NCBI GenBank assembly: GCA_002431635.1
Contig: DJGH01000053.1
Span: 1-16,939, forward strand
Length of the DNA: 16,939 nt
Origin: Petrotoga sp. UBA5851
Lineage (GTDB): Bacteria; Thermotogota; Thermotogae; Petrotogales; Petrotogaceae
Direction of reading: 5' to 3'
Positions within the stretch are counted from its first letter, which is position 1. Each line of letters begins with the position of its first letter. Under the pieces are notes generated by a model, which was not told the DNA's origin, did not search any database, and worked only from the letters and a program-made list of their open reading frames with translations. Of the stretch, positions 1-7,237 are shown piece by piece. The translations under genes and the position numbers were made by a program.

Positions 1-2652
1 ATGTCAAAAAAATGGGTTTATTTGTTTAAAGAAGGTAATGCAAACATGAAGGAACTGCTGGGGGGGAAGGGTGCTAACCTTGCAGAAATGACAAACATCG
101 GTTTACCAGTTCCCGGGGGCTTTACCGTAACCACCGAGGCCTGCACTGAATATTATAATCAGGACAAAAAACTTTCTGACGAAATTGTCGGTCAGATCAA
201 TGAATACATGAGTATTCTGGAAAAAGAATGTGAAAAAGAATTTGGTAATGCAGATAATCCACTGTTGGTTTCAGTTCGTTCAGGTGCCAAGTTTTCAATG
301 CCAGGAATGATGGATACCATACTAAATCTTGGTCTCAATGATGAAACCGTTCAAGCACTTGCCAAGAATACCGGAAATGAAAGGTTTGCCTTTGATGCCT
401 ACAGGCGTTTTATGCAGATGCTTGGCGATGTTGCAATTGGAATTCCTCATGAAAAATTTGAACATGCTTTAAAGTCTGTTAAAGCTGAAAAAGGTATTAA
501 ACTTGATACTGAGCTTAATGCACAGGATCTCAAAAAAGTTGTCGAGCTTTATAAGGAAATATACAAGCAGGAAGGAAAAAAGTTCCCACAGGATCCTGAG
601 GAACAGCTTTGGATAGCTATTGAAGCTGTTTTCGGTAGCTGGATGAACGAAAGGGCAATAAAGTACAGAGCAATTAACGGTATAAAAGAAGGAACCCTTC
701 TTGGAACAGCGGTTAGCGTAGTTATGATGGTTTTTGGAAATATGGGCGAAGACAGCGGAACCGGAGTTGCATTTACAAGAGATCCTAATACAGGAGCAAA
801 TTATATCTACGGTGAATACCTACCTAACGCACAGGGAGAAGATGTGGTCGCAGGTATAAGAACACCTTTTAAATTAGATAAACTCCATGAGATATCTCCT
901 AAAGTTCATGACAGTCTTATAACTCTGATGAAGAATCTCGAGAGACACTTTAAAGATATGCAGGATATAGAGTTTACAGTTGAAAAAGAAAATCTGTATC
1001 TTCTTCAGGCAAGAAACGGAAAAAGGACAGCTGCTGCTGCCGTTAAAATAGCAGTTGATATGGTTAAGGAAGGTCTTATATCCAAACAGACTGCTGTTAC
1101 CAGAGTAAAACCTGAAGATGTAGACAAGCTGTTGCATCCTTTCTTTGACACTGTGTCGCTTAAAGAAGCAAAGTATATCGGCAAAGGTCTTCCTGCCTCT
1201 CCTGGTGCAGCATGCGGAAAAGTTGTATTCAGTGCTGATGTGGCAGAAGAAATGATTTCAAAAGGAGAAGGTCCGGTAATACTTGTACGACCTGAAACAA
1301 GCCCTGAAGATGTAGGCGGGATGAATGCCGCAGAAGGTATAATTACTTCTATAGGCGGAATGACCTCACATGCCGCAGTTGTTGCAAGAGGAATGGGGAA
1401 AACTGCTGTGGTCGGTGCAACATCAATAGTAATAAACGATAAGGAAAAGTATCTTGAAGCCAACGGTATAAGAGTTAATAACCTCGAATGGATTTCCATA
1501 GACGGAAGTGAAGGAAAAGTATATGCAGGAAAAGTCAAGACTGTAAAACCACAGGGGCTTGAGGGCGAAATAGCAGAACTTCTTGCTTTCGCTGATGAGA
1601 TAGCCGAAGTTGGAGTAAGAGCCAATGCTGATATCCCAAGAGATGCCAAGGTAGCAAGATCCTTTGGTGCAAAGGGAATAGGTCTTTGCAGAACAGAGCA
1701 TATGTTCTTTGAGGGCGATAGGATTATGAAGTTCAGAAGAATGATTGTTTCTGAGACTGTTGAACAGAGAGAGGCTGCTCTTGAACAGCTGCTTCCGGTT
1801 CAGAAAGATGATTTCAAAGGTCTCTTTGAATCAATGGATGGATATGCTGTAACCATAAGATTCCTTGATCCGCCGTTACATGAATTCCTTCCAAACGATG
1901 AAGAACAGATGAAAGAACTGGCTCCCCAGCTTGGAATAACAGTTGATCACCTTAAAGAAGTTGTCGAATCACTTCATGAGTTTAACCCTATGATGGGTCA
2001 CAGGGGATGCAGACTCTCAATAACTTATCCTGAAATAGCTGTAATGCAGACCAAAGCAATCATAATGGCTGCTATAGAAGTAGCTAAGGCAGGTAAAAAA
2101 GTAAGACCTGAAATAATGGTTCCGATAGTTGGTTTTGTTGAAGAGTTTGAATTTGTTAAGAAAATTGTTGTTGAAACTGCCGATGCTCTTATTAAAGAAT
2201 CAGGAATAGAGCTTGAGTATAAAGTCGGTACTATGATAGAAGTTCCAAGAGCGGCAGTAGTAGCCGATAACATAGGAAAATCAGCTGATTTCTTCAGCTT
2301 TGGGACAAACGACCTGACCCAGCTCACTCTTGGCTTCTCAAGAGATGATTATGGTAAGTTCGTCAAAGATTATATAGCCAAAGGAATATTTGAATCTGAT
2401 CCTTTCCAGCACATTGACAGAAAAGGTGTAGGCAAGATGATGAAGATGGCTATGGATCTTGGCAGAGATGCTAATCCCAAGCTTAAGACAGGAATCTGCG
2501 GGGAACACGGTGGAGATCCTGAATCAATAGAGTTCGCACATCTGCTGGGTTTGGATTATGTAAGCTGTTCACCATACAGAGTACCTATAGCAAGGCTTGC
2601 AGCAGCTCAGGCAGCAGTAAAGTATGTAAGAAGGAAAAGAGTTAATGACTAA
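1..2652 (+). CDS. ppdK: Pyruvate, phosphate dikinase (complete)
   Basis: This enzyme interconverts pyruvate + ATP + Pi and PEP + AMP + PPi in the cytoplasm; in anaerobes it often runs glycolytically to gain PPi-linked energy. The 883-residue product matches the usual 870-890 family length. It shows, in order, an N-terminal ATP-grasp nucleotide domain (GGKGANLAEM near residue 21; SVRSGAKFSMPGMMDT near 91), the phosphohistidine swivel domain (GGMTSHAAVVARG, catalytic His457) and the C-terminal PEP/pyruvate TIM barrel (GLCRTEHMF, GTNDLTQ, GICGEHGGDP with catalytic Cys833). His457 and Cys833 each sit two positions after the Clostridium symbiosum residues (455 and 831). The ATG is the first base of the window, so its RBS and promoter cannot be seen. 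It appears to be the last gene of its unit, since a terminator follows by 16 nt. Confidence 0.97.
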   Translation: MSKKWVYLFKEGNANMKELLGGKGANLAEMTNIGLPVPGGFTVTTEACTEYYNQDKKLSDEIVGQINEYMSILEKECEKEFGNADNPLLVSVRSGAKFSMPGMMDTILNLGLNDETVQALAKNTGNERFAFDAYRRFMQMLGDVAIGIPHEKFEHALKSVKAEKGIKLDTELNAQDLKKVVELYKEIYKQEGKKFPQDPEEQLWIAIEAVFGSWMNERAIKYRAINGIKEGTLLGTAVSVVMMVFGNMGEDSGTGVAFTRDPNTGANYIYGEYLPNAQGEDVVAGIRTPFKLDKLHEISPKVHDSLITLMKNLERHFKDMQDIEFTVEKENLYLLQARNGKRTAAAAVKIAVDMVKEGLISKQTAVTRVKPEDVDKLLHPFFDTVSLKEAKYIGKGLPASPGAACGKVVFSADVAEEMISKGEGPVILVRPETSPEDVGGMNAAEGIITSIGGMTSHAAVVARGMGKTAVVGATSIVINDKEKYLEANGIRVNNLEWISIDGSEGKVYAGKVKTVKPQGLEGEIAELLAFADEIAEVGVRANADIPRDAKVARSFGAKGIGLCRTEHMFFEGDRIMKFRRMIVSETVEQREAALEQLLPVQKDDFKGLFESMDGYAVTIRFLDPPLHEFLPNDEEQMKELAPQLGITVDHLKEVVESLHEFNPMMGHRGCRLSITYPEIAVMQTKAIIMAAIEVAKAGKKVRPEIMVPIVGFVEEFEFVKKIVVETADALIKESGIELEYKVGTMIEVPRAAVVADNIGKSADFFSFGTNDLTQLTLGFSRDDYGKFVKDYIAKGIFESDPFQHIDRKGVGKMMKMAMDLGRDANPKLKTGICGEHGGDPESIEFAHLLGLDYVSCSPYRVPIARLAAAQAAVKYVRRKRVND

Positions 2653-2667
2653 ATTTGAGCAATGATC

Positions 2668-2702
2668 AAAGCGTGTCTGGCACAATGCCCGGCACGCTTT
2701 TT
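2668..2702 (+). terminator. Intrinsic terminator after ppdK
   Basis: The stem AAGCGTGTCTGGC / GCCCGGCACGCTT, with one mismatch and one G-U pair, closes on the loop ACAAT and runs into a short T tract. It ends the ppdK transcript and separates it from the promoter about 115 nt downstream. Confidence 0.85.
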
Positions 2703-2816
2703 CTATGGTTTTAAAGATTATTTTCAAAGACTCTAAAAAATTACCTTACGATTCAAACAGACGGCAATAGTAACCATGTGTAATTGTTATATAGTTTTTT
2801 GTTAACTTTGCTAAGG

Positions 2817-2845
2817 TTGAAAAAACATCCTTCAGAGGTTATAAT
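2817..2845 (+). promoter_or_regulatory. Sigma-70-type promoter for the decarboxylase/Kor unit
   Basis: TTGAAA (2817-2822) is separated by exactly 17 nt from a perfect TATAAT (2840-2845). The start of transcription would fall near 2852, giving a leader of about 45 nt before the ATG at 2899, which has a good Shine-Dalgarno (GGGAGGT, 2884-2890). Apart from this and the ppdK terminator, I see nothing else in the 246-nt gap 2653-2898. Confidence 0.75.
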
Positions 2846-2898
2846 AATAAGTGTAGATACATCTTAAAGCATAAGTTCATATTGGGAGGTTTTTAAAA

Positions 2899-4050
2899 AT
2901 GTTGCAGAGTATTGCCAACTTTTTTGTAACAAGCAGCGGTTTCGCTTCCTTGACATTTGGCAACATCATAATGCTCATTATTGGAGCGGTTCTAATATAT
3001 GTCGGCATATCCAGGGATGCCGAGCCTTTGCTCTTAATTCCGATAGGTTTCGGAATAATAATGGGTAATATCCCCCCTATAGCCACAGGACTTCTGGCAG
3101 CACCTGTAGGAGATAGTCTTGGAGGGTTTCTATGGTATATAAACAGGGGAATGTATCTTGGAATATATCCTCCATTGATATTTCTTGGTATAGGTGCTTT
3201 GACAGACTTTTCATATCTGATTGCCAATCCCATTCTGATGCTTTTGGGAGCAGCGGCACAGGTCGGAATATTCATAACCTTTATTATCGCCAACTTTCTT
3301 GGGTTTGACCTTTTCCAGGCGGCTTCTATAGGAATAATAGGCGGTGCCGACGGGCCGACTGCAATTTTTCTTTCTTCGAAGTTTGCACCTGAGCTTGTGG
3401 CAATAATTGCTGTGGCCGGTTACTCGTATATTGCTCTTATACCGATACTGCAGCCGATTGTATCCAGGTTTTTAACCACAAAAAAAGAAAGACTTATCAA
3501 GATGAAGAAGGTAAGGACTGTTTCCAAAAAAGAAAGAATGATCTTCCCTGTTATTTCTACAATAATAGTTGCGTTGTTTGTTCCTCAGTCACTTAATCTG
3601 GTCGGTATGCTTATGCTTGGAAACCTTCTTAAGGAAAGCGGACTTACTGAAAGACTTGCCGAAGCTTCGGCGAGATTTATCCTTGACAGTGTTACGATTC
3701 TTCTTATGATATCTGTCGGGTCAGCTGCAACTGCAGAGCTTTTCCTTACGCCTCAGTCGCTCAAAATAGTATTTCTTGGTGCCTTTGCTTTTATAGTATC
3801 GTTGTCATCCGGAATATTCTTTGCCAAGTTCATGAATTTGTTCCTAAAAGAGAAGCTTAACCCGCTTATCGGGGCAGCAGGTGTTTCGGCCGTTCCGGAT
3901 TCTGCAAGGGTTGCTCAGACTATAGCTCAGAAGGATGACCCAACCAACTTCATACTTATGCACGCAATGGCTCCTAATGTTGCTGGAGTAATAGGTTCAG
4001 CTGTGGCAGCAGGAGTGTTTTTAAATATAATACCAAAATTAATGCCTTAA
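2899..4050 (+). CDS. oadB: Na+-pumping carboxylic-acid decarboxylase beta subunit (OadB/GcdB/MmdB family)
   Basis: This polytopic membrane subunit couples decarboxylation of a carboxybiotin to Na+ export in oxaloacetate, methylmalonyl-CoA or glutaconyl-CoA decarboxylases. The 383-residue product is close to the glutaconyl/methylmalonyl-type beta subunits. Residues known to matter for Na+ transport in Klebsiella OadB (D203, Y229, N373, G377, S382, R389) have counterparts with identical spacing: D151 in GGADGPT, Y177, N321, G325, S330 and R337 in the NPLIGAAGVSAVPDSAR block. The C-terminal block HAMAPNVAGVIGSAVAAG is also typical. It therefore looks functional. No carboxyltransferase (alpha), biotin carrier or gamma/delta subunit lies nearby, so the substrate cannot be deduced. 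It heads a unit with korD and korA, 13 nt upstream of korD. Confidence 0.93.
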   Translation: MLQSIANFFVTSSGFASLTFGNIIMLIIGAVLIYVGISRDAEPLLLIPIGFGIIMGNIPPIATGLLAAPVGDSLGGFLWYINRGMYLGIYPPLIFLGIGALTDFSYLIANPILMLLGAAAQVGIFITFIIANFLGFDLFQAASIGIIGGADGPTAIFLSSKFAPELVAIIAVAGYSYIALIPILQPIVSRFLTTKKERLIKMKKVRTVSKKERMIFPVISTIIVALFVPQSLNLVGMLMLGNLLKESGLTERLAEASARFILDSVTILLMISVGSAATAELFLTPQSLKIVFLGAFAFIVSLSSGIFFAKFMNLFLKEKLNPLIGAAGVSAVPDSARVAQTIAQKDDPTNFILMHAMAPNVAGVIGSAVAAGVFLNIIPKLMP

Positions 4051-4063
4051 CGGAGGTGCTGAA

Positions 4064-4294
4064 ATGGCTTCAAAAAAAGCCTATAATGTTGAAATAAACA
4101 GGAGTTACTGCAAAAGTTGCGGTTTATGTTACTGGATATGTCCCACTAAGACTATAATCAAAGGAAAGTACGATAAACCCGAGATTCCTGATCAGACCAA
4201 ATGTATAGGTTGTCTCCAGTGTGAAAGGATATGTCCGGACTTTGCCATCAACGTTGTAGAAATTGTTGAGGAAAAGTCAGAAGAAAACAAATAA
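4064..4294 (+). CDS. korD: 2[4Fe-4S] ferredoxin-like subunit of a 2-oxoacid:ferredoxin oxidoreductase (delta, KorD type)
   Basis: This is a small electron-transfer protein of 76 residues with two classical [4Fe-4S] motifs: CxxCxxCxxxCP at C16, C19, C22, C26 and again at C47, C50, C53, C57. In 2-oxoacid:ferredoxin oxidoreductases such a delta subunit passes electrons from the TPP/FeS centre of the beta subunit to external ferredoxin. The start is set by GGAGGTG (4052-4058), six nt before the ATG. It lies 13 nt after the decarboxylase subunit and just ahead of the alpha subunit, the normal korD-korA order. The acidic C-terminal tail has no further motif. A stand-alone ferredoxin is possible, but the position beside korA favours the delta subunit. 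Confidence 0.88.
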   Translation: MASKKAYNVEINRSYCKSCGLCYWICPTKTIIKGKYDKPEIPDQTKCIGCLQCERICPDFAINVVEIVEEKSEENK

Positions 4295-4301
4295 TTAGGA
4301 T

Positions 4302-4306
4302 GGTGG
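4302..4306 (+). promoter_or_regulatory. RBS that sets the korA start
   Basis: GGTGG lies five nt before the ATG at 4312. The in-frame ATG at 4300 overlaps this site and has no Shine-Dalgarno of its own, so 4312 (MSRMVIMQGN) is preferred. Confidence 0.55.
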
Positions 4307-4311
4307 ATAAA

Positions 4312-5469
4312 ATGAGCAGAATGGTTATTATGCAAGGAAACGAAGCATGTGCATTGGCTGCGCTAAAGGCCGGATGCAGGTTTTATGCAGGATACCCCAT
4401 AACTCCATCTTCTGAGGTAGCTGAGACGATGGCACGCGAGCTTCCGAAAGTAGGAGGTACCTTCATTCAGATGGAAGATGAAATTTCAAGTGCTGCAGCA
4501 ATAATAGGAGCTTCACTATCGGGAGTAAAATCAATGACGGCAACAAGTGGTCCCGGTTTTTCTCTTATGCAGGAAGGAATAGGATACGGCGTTATGACAG
4601 AAACCCCGTGTGTTTTTGTGAACGTTATGAGAGGCGGTCCCAGCACAGGTATGCCAACCAAACCTGCACAGGGCGATATAATGCAGCTCAGATGGGGGAC
4701 ACATGGAGATCACCAGATAATCGCCCTTTATCCTTCGACGGTTGAAGAGGTCTATAAGTACACTATAAAGGCTTTCAACTATGCTGAAAAGTACAGAACA
4801 CCCGTATTTCTTGTCATGGATGAAACACTTGGCCACATGAGGGAAAGCTTTTTCCTTACAGATGAAGAAGAGAATCCTGAGATAATACAGAGGATTAAAG
4901 ATACAGAGTTTTCAGATGACGAGCTTTTCCATCCGTTTGATTTGGGCGAGGACAGGACAGTCGCGCCTCTTGTCGGGATGGGTAAGACAAGATTTCATGT
5001 TTCAGGTTTGGTTCATGACGAGACCGGTTTTCCGGCAGGACAGGCTGAAGTTGCCGAAAAAATGATTAAGCACCTTGATTCAAAAATAAGAATGTATTCT
5101 GAAGAAATTTCTATATATGAAGAGTATATGCTCAGTGATGCCGAAATTGTTGTGGTTGCTTTCGGTACTACCGCAAGAAGTGCCCTCAGAGCTGTGAAGA
5201 TGGCCAGAAGCGATAAGATACCTGTCGGTCTTTTTAAGCCCGTTACTATTTGGCCTGCTCCTGTTTCGAGAATTAAAAAGCTTTTCCGTTCCGCAAATGC
5301 ATTTATTATTCCTGAAATGAACATGGGACAGTATGCCCAAGAGTTATCTAAGCTCAACAAGACTAATAAGCATATTGAAATGCTCAATAAGATAAACGGA
5401 GAGCTTATAACTCCGGAGGAGATTCTGGACTCCATAACCAAGGTATGGATTCAGCTCACAGAAATATAA
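4312..5469 (+). CDS. korA: 2-oxoacid:ferredoxin oxidoreductase alpha subunit (KorA/VorB type)
   Basis: This is the alpha subunit of the enzyme family that oxidatively decarboxylates a 2-oxoacid (2-oxoglutarate, or branched-chain oxoacids in the Vor type) to acyl-CoA, reducing ferredoxin. The 385-residue product has the pyrimidine-binding-fold signatures YPITPSSE (28-35), QMEDEISS (53-60), TSGPGFSLMQE (78-88) and RGGPSTGMPTKPAQGD (107-122), and a full C-terminal domain II, so it is not truncated. The alternative ATG at 4300 would add four residues. The gene is followed within 15 nt by a strong terminator. No TPP-binding beta subunit (korB) or gamma subunit (korC), which normally follow at once, is present in the window. 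Without a beta subunit from elsewhere the protein could not be catalytic. Substrate choice between 2-oxoglutarate and branched-chain oxoacids is open. Confidence 0.9.
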   Translation: MSRMVIMQGNEACALAALKAGCRFYAGYPITPSSEVAETMARELPKVGGTFIQMEDEISSAAAIIGASLSGVKSMTATSGPGFSLMQEGIGYGVMTETPCVFVNVMRGGPSTGMPTKPAQGDIMQLRWGTHGDHQIIALYPSTVEEVYKYTIKAFNYAEKYRTPVFLVMDETLGHMRESFFLTDEEENPEIIQRIKDTEFSDDELFHPFDLGEDRTVAPLVGMGKTRFHVSGLVHDETGFPAGQAEVAEKMIKHLDSKIRMYSEEISIYEEYMLSDAEIVVVAFGTTARSALRAVKMARSDKIPVGLFKPVTIWPAPVSRIKKLFRSANAFIIPEMNMGQYAQELSKLNKTNKHIEMLNKINGELITPEEILDSITKVWIQLTEI

Positions 5470-5483
5470 AATTCATTAAAGTT

Positions 5484-5517
5484 AAGCCAAACGTAAAATG
5501 TTTGGCTTTTTATTTTT
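5484..5517 (+). terminator. Intrinsic terminator after korA
   Basis: A perfect 9-bp stem AAGCCAAAC / GTTTGGCTT with loop GTAAAAT is followed by a T-rich tract (TTTATTTTT). It closes the oadB-korD-korA unit directly after korA. Confidence 0.88.
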
Positions 5518-5534
5518 AAAGTGTTTAAAATACT

Positions 5535-5562
5535 TTGTATTTTTTTTAAAATGTGGTAAAAT
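5535..5562 (+). promoter_or_regulatory. Probable promoter of spoVS
   Basis: TTGTAT (5535-5540) lies 16 nt from TAAAAT (5557-5562). The latter is preceded by TGG, forming an extended -10 element (TGnTAAAAT). The surroundings are very AT-rich, so the exact boxes are uncertain. The leader is about 30 nt and ends in a strong AAGGAGG Shine-Dalgarno (5584-5590). Confidence 0.5.
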
Positions 5563-5601
5563 AATAATAAAGATATAAAGTATAAGGAGGAGAGCTATAG
5601 A

Positions 5602-5886
5602 ATGGAAGTATTAAAAGTTAGTCATTCATCTGCCCCAAATAAAGTCGCAGGAGCTATAGCGGGAGTTCTTTCAAAAAACGAAGAGGTTGAGATTCAGGCA
5701 ATAGGAGCCGGTGCAGTCAATCAGGCAGTAAAAGCAATTGCCATTGCGCGGCGTTTTGTTGAAACCGACGGTAAGCTGGTTTATGTGATACCCGGTTTTG
5801 TTGAAGTCGAAGTTGGAAATGAAAAGCGTACCGGTATTAAGTTTAAAGTTGCTGTAAGCATGAATGAGGGTGAAGAAAAGCATTAA
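5602..5886 (+). CDS. spoVS: Stage V sporulation protein S (SpoVS) family
   Basis: This 94-residue protein belongs to the small, Alba-like SpoVS family (about 86 residues in Bacillus). The hallmark sequence is clear: an N-terminal strand MEVLKVSHSSAPNKVAGAIA, the central AIGAGAVNQAVKAIAIAR and the C-terminal block GIKFKVAVS. In Bacillus it affects the transition to late sporulation. The family also occurs in non-sporulating Thermotogae and Deinococcus-Thermus, where its role is unknown; nucleic-acid binding is suspected from the fold. The ATG has a strong Shine-Dalgarno (AAGGAGG) 11 nt upstream. The stop codon overlaps the next start by one base (TAATG), which indicates translational coupling. 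A terminator-like hairpin lies 37 nt past the stop, so most transcripts may carry spoVS alone. Confidence 0.93.
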   Translation: MEVLKVSHSSAPNKVAGAIAGVLSKNEEVEIQAIGAGAVNQAVKAIAIARRFVETDGKLVYVIPGFVEVEVGNEKRTGIKFKVAVSMNEGEEKH

Positions 5887-6134
5887 TGAAAATTGATGAG
5901 AAGATAATCAATGAGATCATGACCGCGTGCTTGAAAGACACGCGGCTTTTTTCGATAGTGATTGATATTTCACAAAAAAGTGAAGAAGAAAGGTATCTTA
6001 TAAGAAAAAAAGCTTCGGTTGTATTGAGTGAAGTTAATGGAGTTGAAAAAGAAGCTTTAAAATTTTATTATATACTTACAGAAGATGGAGTAGCCCAAGA
6101 GATTATAAGGAGGATGAATGATGCCGTCAAATAA
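5886..6134 (+). CDS. Unknown 82-residue protein between spoVS and the DUF1385 gene
   Basis: I do not recognise this family. The product is soluble, charged (many E, K, D and R) and likely mostly alpha-helical, with no cysteine cluster, signal peptide or membrane segment; its single Cys is at residue 15. The frame is open across 249 nt. Its ATG shares a base with the spoVS stop (TAATG) and its 3' end overlaps the next gene by 17 nt, which support real, translationally coupled expression. It has no separate Shine-Dalgarno of note. Codons 13-22 encode an RNA hairpin plus T tract that looks like an intrinsic terminator. Either the gene is attenuated or, less likely, the frame is a fortuitous extension around a genuine spoVS terminator. 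Confidence 0.65.
   Translation: MKIDEKIINEIMTACLKDTRLFSIVIDISQKSEEERYLIRKKASVVLSEVNGVEKEALKFYYILTEDGVAQEIIRRMNDAVK
5923..5952 (+). terminator. Terminator-like hairpin inside the 82-residue gene
   Basis: The GC-rich 7-bp stem CCGCGTG / CACGCGG (5923-5929, 5939-5945) with a 9-nt loop is followed by CTTTTTT (5946-5952). This is a full intrinsic-terminator signature, but it sits 37 nt after the spoVS stop, within the next reading frame. Ribosomes translating that frame would be expected to melt it, so it could work as translation-sensitive attenuation. Confidence 0.6.
6107..6113 (+). promoter_or_regulatory. RBS of the DUF1385 gene, inside the upstream gene
   Basis: AAGGAGG lies four nt before the ATG at 6118 and seven nt before the ATG at 6121. 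The spacing favours 6121, but both starts encode nearly the same protein. Confidence 0.6.
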
Positions 6135-7035
6135 TAAAGGGGAATTACCGCGCACCGTTGGCGGGCAGGCAGTTATTGAAGGAGTAATGATGAAAGCGGT
6201 AAATACTGTCGTAGCTGTAAAAAAGCCAGACGGAAGCATAGCTATAAAACGTATGCCTGACAAATCATGGGGAGTAATAGAGAAAATCCCTCTTATAAGA
6301 GGTTTTTTTGTTCTTATTCACTCAATGATAGTTGGCATGAATGCATTATCTTACTCTGCAAAGGTATCTGGGGATGAGAAAGAGGAGTTTACCACCAAGG
6401 ATATGGTTTTTGCTTTTCTTTTTGCCATCCTTATAGCAGTCCTCGGTTTTGGTGTTCTGCCGGTTATTATAACCAAACCTTTGAATATAAAATCAGAGTT
6501 TTGGTTCGCTTTTGTAGAGGGCATAATAAGAGCAGTATTTGTGATTGTTTATATATGGGGTATTTCGCATCTTAAAGATATTAAAAGGGTTTTTCAGTAT
6601 CATGGTGCCGAACACAAAAGTGTTTATACATATGAAAAAAAGGAAGAGCTTACCAGTGCCAATGCCAAAAAGTACACTACGCTTCATCCCAGATGTGGTA
6701 CAAGCTTTCTTATAATTACAGTTTTTGCATCTATCGTTGTTTTTGCCATTTCCGGAGCGTTGGGAATGAACAGTATGTGGGAAAAAGTAATTGCACGTAT
6801 AATCCTTCTTCCACTTGTAGCGGGTGTGGCATATGAATTTCAGAGGCTTACTGCCAAGATAATTGATAATCCTTTGGGAAAAATTCTTTCTTATCCGGGA
6901 ATGTCGCTTCAAAAGATCACTACTGTCGAGCCGGATGAAGAACAGCTCAAGATAGGACTGTTATCTTTGAAATATGCTTTGAAAGAGGATTTTGAAGGTG
7001 AGGTTACTGTTAGTCTTTCAGAAGAAGTTAAATAG
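6118..7035 (+). CDS. yqhQ: DUF1385 membrane protein (YqhQ-type)
   Basis: The biochemical function is not established. This 305-residue protein carries the family's defining motifs: GGQAVIEGVMM (15-25), PLIRGFFVLIHSM (58-70), the central HGAEHKSVYTYE (162-173) and LHPRCGTSF (189-197). Four hydrophobic segments are visible (about 95-118, 129-149, 196-213 and 226-240). The conserved His/Glu/Cys residues around GAEH and HPRCG led to old annotations as a putative metal-dependent enzyme; this is unproven. It overlaps the preceding gene by 17 nt and is closed by a terminator, so it is last in the spoVS unit. In several Firmicutes and Thermotogae the gene lies near prfA/prmC, but neither gene is in this window. 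The start may be 6121 rather than 6118, judged by Shine-Dalgarno spacing. Confidence 0.9.
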   Translation: MMPSNNKGELPRTVGGQAVIEGVMMKAVNTVVAVKKPDGSIAIKRMPDKSWGVIEKIPLIRGFFVLIHSMIVGMNALSYSAKVSGDEKEEFTTKDMVFAFLFAILIAVLGFGVLPVIITKPLNIKSEFWFAFVEGIIRAVFVIVYIWGISHLKDIKRVFQYHGAEHKSVYTYEKKEELTSANAKKYTTLHPRCGTSFLIITVFASIVVFAISGALGMNSMWEKVIARIILLPLVAGVAYEFQRLTAKIIDNPLGKILSYPGMSLQKITTVEPDEEQLKIGLLSLKYALKEDFEGEVTVSLSEEVK

Positions 7036-7052
7036 TTATGGAATCTGATCGA

Positions 7053-7080
7053 GCGGCTTTTAAGCCGCCTTTTTTATTTT
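7053..7080 (+). terminator. Intrinsic terminator after the DUF1385 gene
   Basis: The stem GCGGCTT / AAGCCGC, with a tight loop, leads into a long T-rich tract (CCTTTTTTATTTT). It ends the spoVS unit. Confidence 0.85.
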
Positions 7081-7202
7081 ATACCCGTACATTTTGTTAA
7101 TCTACAAAAAAGACAGGTATTTAAAATTATTTACCGTAATTTGGTTAAAACTCTTGATAAACATGTCTAGTCATATTTTATTTTTTTTGACTTTTGTTTT
7201 AA

Positions 7203-7237
7203 AATGAGAAGTGATTCACACAATGAGAAGTGATTCA
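7203..7237 (+). repeat. Tandem 16-bp direct repeat, probable operators
   Basis: AATGAGAAGTGATTCA occurs at 7203-7218 and exactly again at 7222-7237, a period of 19 bp. Each copy contains a TGA-N8-TCA inverted half-site pair; the second extends to ATGA-N8-TCAT (7223-7238). Together they overlap the predicted -35 box and fill the spacer of the promoter, a geometry expected for a repressor site. No regulator gene lies in the window. Confidence 0.65.

Noticed and set aside
1005..1649. 214-residue open frame on the - strand within ppdK
   Set aside because: It lies fully opposite strongly conserved ppdK coding sequence, has low-complexity Ser/Thr/Ala/Pro-rich composition and no recognisable motif.
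7187..7215. TTGACT (7187-7192) as the -35 box of the CoA-enzyme operon
   Set aside because: No acceptable -10 box lies 16-18 nt downstream; TTCACA-17-TATAAA further downstream fits better.
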